Shown: positions 47,748 to 56,530, counted from the stretch's first letter. The stretch: 64,000 nucleotides of DNA from Rhizobium chutanense (GCF_002531935.1 NZ_NWSV01000002.1:124001-188000); one strand, 5' to 3'. Program-made: numbers and translations. Notes: generated by a model not told the origin, from the letters alone.

Positions 47748-49402
47748 AGAAGACGGGCGGGGAACTCATCGTCGAGGCGCTGAAGGCGAACGGCGTCAAG
47801 CGTCTGTCCTGCGTGCCGGGCGAGAGCTTCCTCGCCGTCCTCGACGCACTGCGCGACAGCGAGATCGACGTGCTCGTCTGCCGCCAGGAGGGCGGAGCGG
47901 CGATGATGGCGGATTGCTGGGGCAGGCTCACCGGCGAACCCGGTGTCTGCATGGTCACCCGCGGTCCCGGCGCCACCAACGCTTCCGCCGGCCTGCATAT
48001 ATCAAAACAGGATTCGATCCCGATGATCCTTTTCATCGGCCAGGTGCAGCGGGAGGCGCGTGAGCGCGAAGCCTTCCAGGAGGTCGAATTCCGCCGCGCC
48101 TTCACCGAATTCGCCAAATGGGTGGGCGAGATCGACGATGCCGCCCGCATTCCCGAATTCGTCACCCGCGCCTTCGCGATCGCCACCTCCGGCCGCCCCG
48201 GCCCCGTGGTGCTGACCCTGCCGGAAGACATGCTGCGCGACGAGGTCGAGGCGCCCCGCGCCAGGCGTTATGTCAGCGTCGAGGCGCATCCCGGCCGCAG
48301 CCAGATCGACGATCTCTATCTGCGCCTCCTGAAGGCCGAGCGGCCGATGGTGATTCTCGGCGGCACGCGCTGGGATGCAGATGCCGTCGCCGATTTTGCA
48401 ATCTTCGCCGAGCGTTTCAAATTGCCGGTCGGCTGCTCCTTCCGCCGGCAGATGCTGTTCGATCATCTGCATTCCTGTTATGCCGGCGATGTCGGCATCG
48501 GCATCAATCCGGCGCTGGCAAAAGAGATCAAGGAGAGCGACCTGCTGATCCTGCTCGGCGCCCGCATGTCGGAAATGCCCTCCTCGTCCTATACGCTGAT
48601 CGATATTCCCTACCCCCAGCAATCGCTGGTCCACATCTATCCCGACGCGTCCGAACTCGGCCGTATCTACCGCCCGGACCTTGCGATCTGCGCCGCACCC
48701 GCCGATTTCGTTGAAGCGCTCGCCGATCTGGAAGCGCCGGCCGAGCCGCACTGGGCGGAGCGCACAGAGCGCATGCATCAGGCCTATCTCGCCTGGTCGA
48801 AGCCGCCGGCGACCGGTCCGGGCGCCGTCCATATGGGGCCGATCATGGAGTGGCTGGAGGCCAATACCGGGCCGGACGCGATCTTCACCAATGGCGCCGG
48901 CAACTATGCCACCTGGCTGCACCGCTTCCACCGCTTCCGTCGCTTCAACACCCAGGCGGCCCCCACCTCCGGTTCGATGGGTTACGGCCTGCCCGCCGCC
49001 GTCGCCGCCAAGCGGCTCTTTCCCGAGCGTGAGGTCATCTGCTTTGCCGGCGACGGCTGTTTCCTGATGCACGGCCAGGAATTCGCCACCGCCATCCGCT
49101 ACGGCCTGCCGATCATCGCTGTCGTCGTCAACAACGGCATCTACGGCACCATCCGCATGCATCAGGAGCGCGAATATCCCGGCCGGGTCAGCAGCACCGA
49201 TCTGACCAACCCCGATTTCGCAGCCCTTGCCCGCGCCTATGGCGGCCACGGTGAGACGGTAGAGAGCACGGAGGAATTCGCTCCGGCCTTCGAGCGGGCG
49301 CGCGCCAGCGGCAAACCCGCGATCATCGAAGTCAAACTCGATCCGGAAGCGATCACGCCGACGCGCACGCTGTCCGAAATCGCGCAGACAAAAAGCCGGT
49401 GA
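47744..49402 (+). CDS. Thiamine-diphosphate-dependent enzyme, acetolactate-synthase-like
   Basis: A 552-residue ThDP enzyme with the usual three domains. The N-terminal activating Glu is in CRQEGGAAMMADC (about residue 48), followed by RGPGATNASAG and IPMILFIGQVQ. The C-terminal cofactor motif is GDGCFLMHGQEFATAIRYG to VVVNN (about 445-472). Similarity in these blocks is closest to acetolactate-synthase-like proteins, but no small subunit is nearby and the gene is fused by a 4-bp overlap to a CoA-transferase gene. That context suggests cleavage or decarboxylation of an acyl-CoA or 2-keto acid, not branched-chain synthesis. Confidence 0.85.
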   Translation: MKKTGGELIVEALKANGVKRLSCVPGESFLAVLDALRDSEIDVLVCRQEGGAAMMADCWGRLTGEPGVCMVTRGPGATNASAGLHISKQDSIPMILFIGQVQREAREREAFQEVEFRRAFTEFAKWVGEIDDAARIPEFVTRAFAIATSGRPGPVVLTLPEDMLRDEVEAPRARRYVSVEAHPGRSQIDDLYLRLLKAERPMVILGGTRWDADAVADFAIFAERFKLPVGCSFRRQMLFDHLHSCYAGDVGIGINPALAKEIKESDLLILLGARMSEMPSSSYTLIDIPYPQQSLVHIYPDASELGRIYRPDLAICAAPADFVEALADLEAPAEPHWAERTERMHQAYLAWSKPPATGPGAVHMGPIMEWLEANTGPDAIFTNGAGNYATWLHRFHRFRRFNTQAAPTSGSMGYGLPAAVAAKRLFPEREVICFAGDGCFLMHGQEFATAIRYGLPIIAVVVNNGIYGTIRMHQEREYPGRVSSTDLTNPDFAALARAYGGHGETVESTEEFAPAFERARASGKPAIIEVKLDPEAITPTRTLSEIAQTKSR

Positions 49403-49427
49403 GTTCGTGAACTGAACTCACCGGCTT
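49388..49427 (-). terminator. Terminator for ridA, overlapping the end of the TPP enzyme gene
   Basis: A 14-bp perfect stem, AAGCCGGTGAGTTC (49393-49406) with GAACTCACCGGCTT (49414-49427), and a 7-nt loop. On the minus strand it is followed by a T run, so it terminates ridA. One arm includes the stop of the opposing gene. It may also slow plus-strand transcription, though no T run follows there. Confidence 0.85.
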
Positions 49428-49451
49428 CAACCAATTTAAAATGAAAGCTTT

Positions 49452-49799
49452 TTAGTCGAGCGCAGCCGTGACGATGAACTCGACCTTGTACTTCGGTGCA
49501 GCGAGCTTGGCTTCGCTGGTGGCGCGGGCCGGCGGGTTTGCCGGATCGATCCAGGCTTCCCAGGCGGCGTTCATTTCGCCGAAATAAGCAATGTCGGAGA
49601 GATAGACGAGGGTCTGCAGGATCTTCGACTTGTTGCTGCCGGATGCAGCCAGCAGCCGGTCGACTTCGGCAAGCGCCGACTTGCACTGATCGGTGACACT
49701 TTCGCCCTCGCCGACCTGGCCTGCGAGATAGACCGTGTTGCCGTGAATGACGGCGCCGCTCATGCGCGCGCCGACGTCGATACGCTTAATGCTCATCAT
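49452..49799 (-). CDS. RidA family enamine/imine deaminase
   Basis: RidA proteins (YjgF/YER057c/UK114) hydrolyse reactive enamine/imine intermediates such as those formed by PLP enzymes. The 115-residue protein has GAVIHGNTVYLAGQVGE near the N-terminus and the trimer-interface segment KILQTLVYLSDIAYFGEMN. The usual active-site Arg (Arg105 of E. coli) is not plain at the matching place: the C-terminal stretch reads YKVEFIVTAALD, with Glu in place of the common VEI. This suggests a divergent subgroup, possibly without deaminase activity. Two ATG codons in tandem (49799, 49796) follow GGAGA. Confidence 0.85.
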   Translation of the reverse strand: MMSIKRIDVGARMSGAVIHGNTVYLAGQVGEGESVTDQCKSALAEVDRLLAASGSNKSKILQTLVYLSDIAYFGEMNAAWEAWIDPANPPARATSEAKLAAPKYKVEFIVTAALD

Positions 49800-49868
49800 A
49801 GTCTCCTGAGTGAATGGAAGGTGGCGGCGCTGCGGCGCAGCGCCGGGAAATCGGCAGCCGGAACGGGT

Positions 49869-50207
49869 CTAGCTGCGGATATGGTGGGTCTTCTGGTAGA
49901 TCGCCGTCGAGCGGGCGCCGGAGCGGCAATAGCCGAGCATCGGCCGCGGGAATTCATCGAGCGCATCGACCATACCCTGCACCGCTTCCTCGGTCACGCC
50001 CATCGGCCCGACAGGCACATGGGTGATCTCGAGACCGAGTTCTCTGGCGCGCGCCTCGATGACGGAGAACGACGTCTGATCCGGGCTCTCATGGTCGGGG
50101 CGGTGGCAGACGATCGATTTGAACCCCAGCGCCTTGATCTCGTCGAGATCCTCAAGCGTGATCTGACCCGAAACCGAATATTCATCGTCGATCTGGCGAA
50201 TATCCAT
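49869..50207 (-). CDS. TIGR01244-type small phosphatase/sulfurtransferase-like protein
   Basis: A 112-residue protein with the active-site loop CRSGARS (Cx5R, near residue 94) of dual-specificity phosphatases. It matches the small domain found fused to a beta-lactamase fold in Blh-type persulfide/H2S proteins in rhizobia (TIGR01244), here as a stand-alone unit. The N-terminus MDIRQIDDEYSVSGQI and FKSIVCHRPDHE are typical. No sulfide gene is adjacent. It lies between ridA (69 bp downstream) and the DUF4432 gene on the same strand. Confidence 0.8.
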   Translation of the reverse strand: MDIRQIDDEYSVSGQITLEDLDEIKALGFKSIVCHRPDHESPDQTSFSVIEARARELGLEITHVPVGPMGVTEEAVQGMVDALDEFPRPMLGYCRSGARSTAIYQKTHHIRS

Positions 50208-50279
50208 CGTCTTGTCTCCTCAAAAAATCGTGGGTTGAAGGTCTACGACGGAGGTCTGCCAGCGTCAACAACACTTCGC

Positions 50280-51119
50280 TCACAGGAAGGTAAAGCTCAG
50301 CGCATAGCTGCGGCTCTCGCCGGGCGCCAGCACATTGAATTCGCCCGCGGCCTGAAGCTCGTCGCGCAAGACCCATCGGTGTGAAACCGGCTCGATGCCG
50401 AGGATATGGGCCGGCGCCTTCTGGTTGCGCCACACCTGCAGATAAGGCAGCGTGTCGGCGCGGAAGCGTACGCTGAGCGTCTTGCCGCCGATCGCGGCGA
50501 TCGGCCCGAGGCGGATTTCCGCAAAGCCCTCCTCCGTTGCCGGCGCCGGTACGCAGAAGATGCCGCCCGGCTCCTCGCCGAATGCCCAGGGGAAACCGCC
50601 ATTTTCCAGCATCCGGCCTTCGAGCCGCGTGCCCTGGTCCAGCCATTTGCCGCCGGTGTTCATGTGATACATCAGGAAGGTCGGCACCGTCTGGTCGCTG
50701 GTATTGACGACCCGGTCCTCGAGCCGCACCTCGCCGGTCACCCCGTCGATGCGCCATAGCCGCTCGATGCGCTGCGGCAGTCCCTCGACCGTCACGATGT
50801 CGATATCGGCGCGGCATTCGGCATTGCCGTTCTCAAACTTCGTCCACAATAGCCTGGCCGCATGGCCGGAAGCCGATCCGTGCAGCGGATAGACCTTGCC
50901 GTCGTCCCGGCCGGCGATCGGCTGGCGATGGCGGATATGGTCCGGCCCGCAGGTGAAGAGGAAGCCTTCGAGCGAATGATCGATTCGCGGATCGCCGTCG
51001 TCGGGAATGGCGCGCTTCGGCGCGATGTCGACGCCTTCGACGATGCATCCGCCGATATCCAGCACCGATGTTTCATCGAGCATCAGGCGCGGCCCGCTTG
51101 CGGCGGCAAATTCGATCAT
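50280..51119 (-). CDS. DUF4432 / aldose-1-epimerase-like protein
   Basis: A 279-residue protein of the galactose-mutarotase fold, DUF4432 type. Family-like features are the N-terminal beta strands, HGSASGHAARL (histidine in the active-site position), FLMYHMNTGG and a late acidic segment. Such proteins are thought to bind or interconvert anomers of sugars or sugar acids. No transporter or kinase for sugar lies beside it, so the substrate cannot be proposed. It is the most upstream of three minus-strand genes (50280, 49869, 49452), separated by about 70 bp each. Confidence 0.75.
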   Translation of the reverse strand: MIEFAAASGPRLMLDETSVLDIGGCIVEGVDIAPKRAIPDDGDPRIDHSLEGFLFTCGPDHIRHRQPIAGRDDGKVYPLHGSASGHAARLLWTKFENGNAECRADIDIVTVEGLPQRIERLWRIDGVTGEVRLEDRVVNTSDQTVPTFLMYHMNTGGKWLDQGTRLEGRMLENGGFPWAFGEEPGGIFCVPAPATEEGFAEIRLGPIAAIGGKTLSVRFRADTLPYLQVWRNQKAPAHILGIEPVSHRWVLRDELQAAGEFNVLAPGESRSYALSFTFL

Positions 51120-51374
51120 CTCGGGTCTCCTCAGGAGTTTATATCAGCCGTAGCGTTAGGTTTCACACCGTCTTTCGTCAATCGGCGCCGTTCCCCTCTT
51201 GCGCTTTTGCTCCAGCCATGGATTTTGCGGAACTGATGCAGAGACGCAAACGTTTATGAGTAAAAGGAAATCTTAGGGATTTTCATATTTTGTTCAGCAC
51301 GCTTTCATAAATTCCACACTAGCGTCAAAATTCGCAGGTGTGTGTCTGCCAGTCACTGTTCGAGGTTTTGAGAC

Positions 51375-52775
51375 GTGAATCGCTTTTTGAAGTCGGCATT
51401 TTCGCTTGCGGCCGTGCTGGCAGCCCTTGCGGCTGCAGCGCCGGAAGCAGGCGCGCAGCAGTTCCGCGACCGCCGCCAGAGCGATGTCGTGCTGGTGACG
51501 CCAAGCGGCGAAATCCTCGACTATGTCCCGCGCGGCTATATCTACGCTCGCGACCGCAGCGGCAACCGCGTGCTGATCGACGACTACGGCAACGTCGTCG
51601 CCACCGAGATGCGCGCCCGCGGCTACTATCCGCCGCGGCCCGGCCCGCGCGACGTCTATGCCGACCAGAACGGCAACGATCCCTATTATGCCGACGACAA
51701 TACCTATGGCGACACACGCTACGCCGAGCGCGGTGCGGTCACCGGCGGCATTCCGCGCGATGCGGCGATCGAACGCCGGCCGCTTGGCGACCAACCCTAT
51801 CCCGACGACAACAGCATCGGTAATCCGCAACCGAACGACGACTATGCCTCGATCGATCCCGACCAGCAGATCCCGCCCGCCGACGCGCCGAAGGCGGCAC
51901 CGGAAGAACCCGTCATCACGCTGAAGAACAAATCGAAGCCCGAGATCGTCGCGCTGCAGGTCTTCCTCGACCGCGCCGGCATCTCTCCCGGCGTCATCGA
52001 CGGTCATATGGGCTCGAACGTCACCAAGGGCATCTATGCCTATGACCAGATGACCGGGTCGAAGCTCGATCCCAACGACACCGATGCCATTCTGGAAGAG
52101 CTGCGCATGAACGGCGGCCTGCCGGTCGTCAGCTACACGATCACGCCGGCCGATGCCGCCGGCCCCTTCGTCGCAGAGATCCCGGAAGACTATTCGCATA
52201 AGGCGCTGCTGCCGTCGCTTGCCTACACCTCGACCACTGAAATGCTGGCCGAGCGTTTCCACATGGATGAGGCCTTCCTCAAGGAGATGAACCCCGGCGC
52301 CGATTTCACCGTTGCCGGCACAGTCATCAAGGTCGTCAATCCGGGCGAGCCGAAGAGCGGCGAGGTTGCCCGCATCATCGCCGACAAGGGCCGCAAACAG
52401 GTCTTCGCCTATGACAGCGCCGGCAATCTGCTCGCAGCCTATCCGGCATCGATCGGCTCCACCGACACGCCCTCGCCGTCGGGCACCGTGACGGTCGAGC
52501 GCGTCGCGTTCAATCCCGGCTATACCTATAATCCGAAGATCAATTTCCAACAGGGCGCCAACGACAAGATCCTCAACATCCCGCCTGGCCCCAACGGCCC
52601 CGTCGGTACCGTCTGGATGGCGCTTTCCAAGCCCACCTACGGCATCCACGGCACGCCCGAGCCCTCCAAGATCGGCCGCACCCAGAGCCACGGCTGCATC
52701 CGCCTGACCAATTGGGACGCGACCGAGCTTGCCAAGATGGTCAAACCGGGCGTGACGGTCGAGTTCGTCGACTGA
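51375..52775 (+). CDS. L,D-transpeptidase (YkuD/ErfK) with peptidoglycan-binding domain
   Basis: A secreted L,D-transpeptidase of 466 residues that would form 3-3 cross-links or attach proteins to peptidoglycan. It starts with GTG at 51375 (GAGG upstream) and has a signal peptide ending near GAQQ (about 30). A Tyr/Asp/Pro-rich region (about 70-165) precedes a peptidoglycan-binding domain (about 175-240), and a YkuD domain (about 330-466) with the catalytic motif SHGCIRLTNWD (Cys near 441). The start codon choice is supported only by the signal peptide. It has its own terminator. Confidence 0.92.
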   Translation: MNRFLKSAFSLAAVLAALAAAAPEAGAQQFRDRRQSDVVLVTPSGEILDYVPRGYIYARDRSGNRVLIDDYGNVVATEMRARGYYPPRPGPRDVYADQNGNDPYYADDNTYGDTRYAERGAVTGGIPRDAAIERRPLGDQPYPDDNSIGNPQPNDDYASIDPDQQIPPADAPKAAPEEPVITLKNKSKPEIVALQVFLDRAGISPGVIDGHMGSNVTKGIYAYDQMTGSKLDPNDTDAILEELRMNGGLPVVSYTITPADAAGPFVAEIPEDYSHKALLPSLAYTSTTEMLAERFHMDEAFLKEMNPGADFTVAGTVIKVVNPGEPKSGEVARIIADKGRKQVFAYDSAGNLLAAYPASIGSTDTPSPSGTVTVERVAFNPGYTYNPKINFQQGANDKILNIPPGPNGPVGTVWMALSKPTYGIHGTPEPSKIGRTQSHGCIRLTNWDATELAKMVKPGVTVEFVD

Positions 52776-52810
52776 CCGCAGCAACACGTCGTGAGGCGGA
52801 TTTACCTCAC

Positions 52811-52838
52811 AGCGGATAAGCCGTTCCGTCCGCTTTTT
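52811..52838 (+). terminator. Rho-independent terminator after the L,D-transpeptidase gene
   Basis: A 6-bp stem, AGCGGA (52811-52816) with TCCGCT (52829-52834), then a T run to 52838. A second small inverted repeat, GTGAGG/CCTCAC, lies just before it (52791-52810). Confidence 0.7.
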
Positions 52839-52967
52839 GACACAACAATCTACCGGCAGCCGCGGCGGCAGTTCAAATTTGCTCCCCCGTTTCAAAGTTT
52901 GGAACGTGAAAGCGCGTAAAAAGCTATCAAATCTGTAGATTTCATCTCCTGGCACTTAGGAGGTCTT

Positions 52968-53936
52968 ATGAAATCGTTTATTCGCTTGGCTTTGAGCCTG
53001 TTCGCCGGTCTGGTCGCAGTCGGCACGGCGCGGGCTGCCGATATCTCGGAAATTCGCGTGGACTGGGCGACCTACAACCCGGTCAGCCTCATTCTGAAGG
53101 ATGAAGGCATCCTGGAAAAGGAATTCGAAAAGGACGGAATCAAAATAACCTGGGTCCAGTCCGCCGGCTCCAACAAGGCGCTGGAATTCCTCAATGCCGG
53201 CTCCCTCGACTTCGGCTCGACCGCCGGTGCGGCGGCCTTGATCGGCCGCGTTAACGGCAATCCGATCAAGTCAATCTACGTCTATTCGCGTCCGGAATGG
53301 ACCGCGCTCGTCACACGTAAGGATACCGGCATTGCCAAGGTCGAGGACCTCAAGGGCAAGTCGATCGCCGTGACGCGCGGCACCGATCCGCACATTTTCC
53401 TGGTGCGCGCGCTTGCCGATGCAGGCCTCACCGAAAAGGATGTTTCGCTTGTTCTGCTCCAGCATGCGGATGGCCGCCTTGCGCTGAAGCGCGGTGACGT
53501 CGATGCCTGGGCCGGCCTCGATCCGATCATGGCCTCCGCCGAGATCGAAGATGGCGACGTGCTCTTCTACCGCAAGCCGGAGAATAACAGCTGGGGCGTT
53601 CTCAACGTGCGCGAAGAGTTTGCCGCCGCCCATCCCGACCTCGTCAAGCGCGTGCTTGCTTCCTACGAAAAGGCCCGCGCCGAGGCCTTGAAAGATCCGG
53701 CCAAGCTGAAAACCGCCCTCGTCGCCGCCACCAAGCTGCCCGATACCGTAATCGAGCGCCAGCTGGAGCGCACGAACCTCGGCTATTCCGTGATCGGCGA
53801 TGCCCAGCGCGAGACGATCCAAGCCGCGGGTCTCGCCCTGCAAAAAGCCGATGTCATCAAGGCGGATGTCGATGTCAGCAAGACCGTATCCGAGCTGATC
53901 GATCCGAGCTTCGCCTCCGCCGCTCTCGGCCAGTGA
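52968..53936 (+). CDS. ABC transporter substrate-binding protein (sulfonate/nitrate/taurine type)
   Basis: The periplasmic binding protein of a NitT/TauT-type importer, 322 residues, with a signal peptide ending ARA (about 23). The segment TYNPVSLILKDEGILEKEF and AGSLDFGSTAGAAALIGR are typical of SsuA-like proteins for aliphatic sulfonates, but the exact ligand cannot be read. A perfect AGGAGG ribosome site precedes the ATG. It leads a three-gene operon with permease and ATPase. No sulfonate monooxygenase (SsuD or TauD) lies in the window. Confidence 0.88.
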   Translation: MKSFIRLALSLFAGLVAVGTARAADISEIRVDWATYNPVSLILKDEGILEKEFEKDGIKITWVQSAGSNKALEFLNAGSLDFGSTAGAAALIGRVNGNPIKSIYVYSRPEWTALVTRKDTGIAKVEDLKGKSIAVTRGTDPHIFLVRALADAGLTEKDVSLVLLQHADGRLALKRGDVDAWAGLDPIMASAEIEDGDVLFYRKPENNSWGVLNVREEFAAAHPDLVKRVLASYEKARAEALKDPAKLKTALVAATKLPDTVIERQLERTNLGYSVIGDAQRETIQAAGLALQKADVIKADVDVSKTVSELIDPSFASAALGQ

Positions 53937-53972
53937 AGTGATAAAAAAGTGAAGCGATAGGAAACACATTCC

Positions 53973-54812
53973 ATGTCGTTGGTCGACATCGCGCTGTCAT
54001 GGCGCAATACCGAAACAGGAAGCGAGACCCGGGGCCGCCGGGTCTTGCCTTTCGGTCATCCGATCGTCGGGCTCGTGTTTCCAGTCGCATTGTTTGCCGG
54101 CTGGGAAATCCTCGTCCGCATGGGGATCATCGGCGGCCGCCTGATGCCCCCGCCCTCGAAGATTCTCTATACGGTCTATGCGCTGGCCGCATCCGGCGAT
54201 CTGACAACCCATGTCGGTGCGACGCTGCGCAGAGTGGCGATCGGTTTTGCCTTCGGGTCGCTGGCGGGAACTGTGCTCGGGGCGCTGACCGGCTCCTCCA
54301 AATTGCTCGCACGGCTGCTCGATCCGACCCTGCAGGCCTTGAGAGCCATTCCGTCTATTGCCTGGGTGCCGCTGTTCATCCTGTGGTTCGGCATTTTCGA
54401 AGCCTCCAAAGTCGCCTTGATTGGCGTCGGCGTCTTCTTTCCCGTCTATCTCGGGGTCTACGGCGCCGTTACAGGTGTCGACAGGCGTATCGTCGAGGTC
54501 GGCCGCGTCTTCCGGCTTTCCGGGTTCGAGCTCATTCGACTGATCCTGCTGCCGGCAGTTCTGCCCGACTATATTCTTGCCCTGCGCGCTGGCTTGGGTC
54601 TCGGTTGGATGTTCGTCGTCGCGGCCGAGTTCATGGGCGCGTCGGAGGGCCTGGGATATCTGCTGGTGGACGGGCAGCAGCTCGGAAAACCGGATCAGAT
54701 CCTCGCCGCCATCTTGATCTTTGCCATTGTCGGCAAGGCGACCGACAGCCTGCTTCTGATTGCGACCGCGCCGTTTCTGCGCTGGCGTGACAACCATGCG
54801 AGCGGGATCTGA
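53973..54812 (+). CDS. ABC transporter permease (NitT/TauT type)
   Basis: The inner-membrane permease of the operon, 279 residues, with about six membrane segments. The EAA loop region appears as VEVGRVFRLSGFELIRLILLPAVLPDYILALRAGLG, typical of SsuC/TauC proteins. It starts 36 bp after the binding-protein gene and is followed after 1 bp by the ATPase start. Confidence 0.9.
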   Translation: MSLVDIALSWRNTETGSETRGRRVLPFGHPIVGLVFPVALFAGWEILVRMGIIGGRLMPPPSKILYTVYALAASGDLTTHVGATLRRVAIGFAFGSLAGTVLGALTGSSKLLARLLDPTLQALRAIPSIAWVPLFILWFGIFEASKVALIGVGVFFPVYLGVYGAVTGVDRRIVEVGRVFRLSGFELIRLILLPAVLPDYILALRAGLGLGWMFVVAAEFMGASEGLGYLLVDGQQLGKPDQILAAILIFAIVGKATDSLLLIATAPFLRWRDNHASGI

Positions 54813-54813
54813 T

Positions 54814-55569
54814 ATGCTCGATATAAATTCTCTATCGAAGATCTATCCCAACGGAACGCATGCGCTGCAGGATTTCTCTCTGAGCGTCGGGAAGGGCGAG
54901 CTGATCGCCGTCATTGGCGGATCGGGCTGCGGCAAGAGCACCCTGCTGAGGCTGTTGTCCGGCCTGGAAGCGCCCACCCGAGGCGACATCCGCCTGGAGG
55001 GACGGCGGCTGACGGAGCCGGACGGCCTCGTCAACCTCGTCTTCCAGGAGCCTCGGCTTTTTCCCTGGTTGACGGTCGCCGACAATATCGGTTTCGGCCT
55101 GCGTCACCTGGCAAGCGGCGAACGCGAGAAGCAGGTATCGGCAGCCCTGGAGAAGATCGGCCTTGCCGGCTACGAGAAGCGCTGGATCAAGGAACTATCC
55201 GGCGGGCAGGCGCAACGCGTGGCCTTGGCGCGCGCGCTCGTGACGAAACCATCCGTGCTTTTATTGGATGAGCCCTTCTCGGCACTCGATGCGATGACGC
55301 GTGTCGAACTCCAGGATCATCTGATCGATTTATGGCGCGTCGATAGCACGACGATGCTGCTGGTCACGCACGACATCGAAGAGGCCGCGTTTCTGGCAGA
55401 TCGCGTCGTCGTGATGCGCCCCTGGCCGGGACGCGTTCTGGAGGTTGTCGATATAGGCCTGCCGCGACAACGCAATCGCATGTCGGACGAATTGGCCGCA
55501 GTCAAAAGGCGCCTTTCCGGCCTTCTGGCGCATTCTCTCCATGAGAGCGGCCGCACGGCAACCGCCTGA
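54814..55569 (+). CDS. ABC transporter ATP-binding protein (NitT/TauT type)
   Basis: The ATPase of the importer, 251 residues from the ATG at 54814 (the longer frame to 54760 lies inside the permease). Walker A GGSGCGKST is at about 37-45, the signature LSGGQAQR and Walker B LLLDEPFSALDAMTR follow, and the H-loop is in LVTHDIEEAAF. This matches SsuB/TauB. A strong hairpin follows the stop. Confidence 0.92.
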   Translation: MLDINSLSKIYPNGTHALQDFSLSVGKGELIAVIGGSGCGKSTLLRLLSGLEAPTRGDIRLEGRRLTEPDGLVNLVFQEPRLFPWLTVADNIGFGLRHLASGEREKQVSAALEKIGLAGYEKRWIKELSGGQAQRVALARALVTKPSVLLLDEPFSALDAMTRVELQDHLIDLWRVDSTTMLLVTHDIEEAAFLADRVVVMRPWPGRVLEVVDIGLPRQRNRMSDELAAVKRRLSGLLAHSLHESGRTATA

Positions 55570-55613
55570 AAAGACAAATGCGTCGCGGGCGGGCCGGACG
55601 CATTTGGTCTGAG
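55568..55613. terminator. Hairpin between the ABC operon and the parA-like gene
   Basis: A 10-bp perfect stem, CAAATGCGTC (55575-55584) with GACGCATTTG (55597-55606), and a 12-nt loop. On the minus strand TTTT follows, so it should terminate the parA-like gene; it may also stop the ABC operon. Confidence 0.75.
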
Positions 55614-55627
55614 AGTGCGGGAGACTA

Positions 55628-56326
55628 TCAGGCCGCGCTCGCCATGCGGGCCGAGGCCGTCAGCCTGACCGGCAGTTTGCGCATCATTTCCTCGGCAAAA
55701 CAGGTGGCGTTTTCACGCGCCTTGTCGAGATTGCTGACACGCGTCGGGTCGATCGTGTGCAGCGTGCCGCCACAGTCGAAGATGTCGCGGAAAGCCGAGC
55801 GCTCGATGATCGCCGTGTCCAGCACCGGCACGTGCCGCTCGCTGAGCAGCGACTTGACGAGCTGCAGCGCCCGGGTCGTCACCATCGAGTTGACGCGGGT
55901 CAGTACCACCGAATGACCGATCTTGATGCCGGCCTTCTCATCCAGATATTGCAGCAGTTCGAGAACCTGCGCGCCGCCGCGCGCATCCATCGCACAGCCT
56001 TGGATCGGGATCAGCACGTGATCGGAAAGGCCGACGGCGGTGGCGAGCAGCGGATTGCGCGCGCCCGGCAGGTCGACGATGAAATAGTCGGTATTGTGCT
56101 TGTTCTCGCTGATATGCTGCGGCAGCGAGGCGGTGGTCACGAAATCGATCACCGAAACATTGGGCACATGACCCGATATTTCGTGCCAGCGTGAAATCCA
56201 GTGCTGCGGATCGGCATCGAGAATGGTGACGCGGTAACCCGTGCGGGCAAGCTCGGTCGCGAGCAGGAGAACAGCGGTCGTCTTGCCGGCGCCGCCCTTG
56301 GTGTTTGCGAATGTGATGACAGGCAT
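55628..56326 (-). CDS. Orphan ParA/MinD-family ATPase
   Basis: A 232-residue ParA-type ATPase with the deviant Walker A KGGAGKTT (about 10-17), ILDADPQHWISRW (Walker A' Asp) and FIVDLPGARN (Walker B). It starts at 56326 after GAGGACC. No ParB gene or parS-like site is nearby, so it is not a chromosome partition pair. Stand-alone proteins of this size include VirC1-like and cell-pole positioning ATPases; the cargo here is unknown. Upstream DNA has two TTAACC elements. Confidence 0.88.
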   Translation of the reverse strand: MPVITFANTKGGAGKTTAVLLLATELARTGYRVTILDADPQHWISRWHEISGHVPNVSVIDFVTTASLPQHISENKHNTDYFIVDLPGARNPLLATAVGLSDHVLIPIQGCAMDARGGAQVLELLQYLDEKAGIKIGHSVVLTRVNSMVTTRALQLVKSLLSERHVPVLDTAIIERSAFRDIFDCGGTLHTIDPTRVSNLDKARENATCFAEEMMRKLPVRLTASARMASAA

Positions 56327-56393
56327 GGTCGGTCCTCGGAAGGAGATGGTGCGAGCCGGAATCGCTCTTTTACGCACCCTCGGAGCATCGTGC

Positions 56394-56424
56394 GGTTAAT
56401 CCATCCTTTCTAATCATGGTTAAC
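56394..56424 (-). promoter_or_regulatory. Two TTAACC elements upstream of the parA-like gene
   Basis: On the minus strand TTAACCAT (56423-56416) and TTAACC (56399-56394) lie 68-97 bp before the ATG, 24 bp apart. TTAACCAT is the known half-site of CtrA. No statistical test was possible. Confidence 0.3.
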
Positions 56425-56497
56425 AAATTCGAAACGCGCGCGGCGAAATTGCAGCCAGTATTTTTCACATCCCTAAAATTTGGGATGGGAACGCAAC

Positions 56498-56530
56498 GAA
56501 AAAGCCTGGAAAACCGAGGTCTTCCAGGCC
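56498..56530 (-). terminator. Terminator of the alcohol dehydrogenase operon
   Basis: An 8-bp stem, GCCTGGAA (56504-56511) with TTCCAGGC (56522-56529), followed on the minus strand by a run of five T. It lies about 25 bp after the alcohol dehydrogenase stop and ends the ALDH-ADH unit. Confidence 0.85.

Noticed and set aside
52791..52810. GTGAGG/CCTCAC inverted repeat as a separate terminator
   Set aside because: Short stem without a T run; it is treated as part of the region before the real terminator.
56469..56488. Near-palindrome CATCCC...GGGATG between the parA-like gene and the ADH terminator
   Set aside because: Imperfect centre, and its place beyond the ADH terminator and about 145 bp before the parA-like gene gives no clear role; left unassigned.
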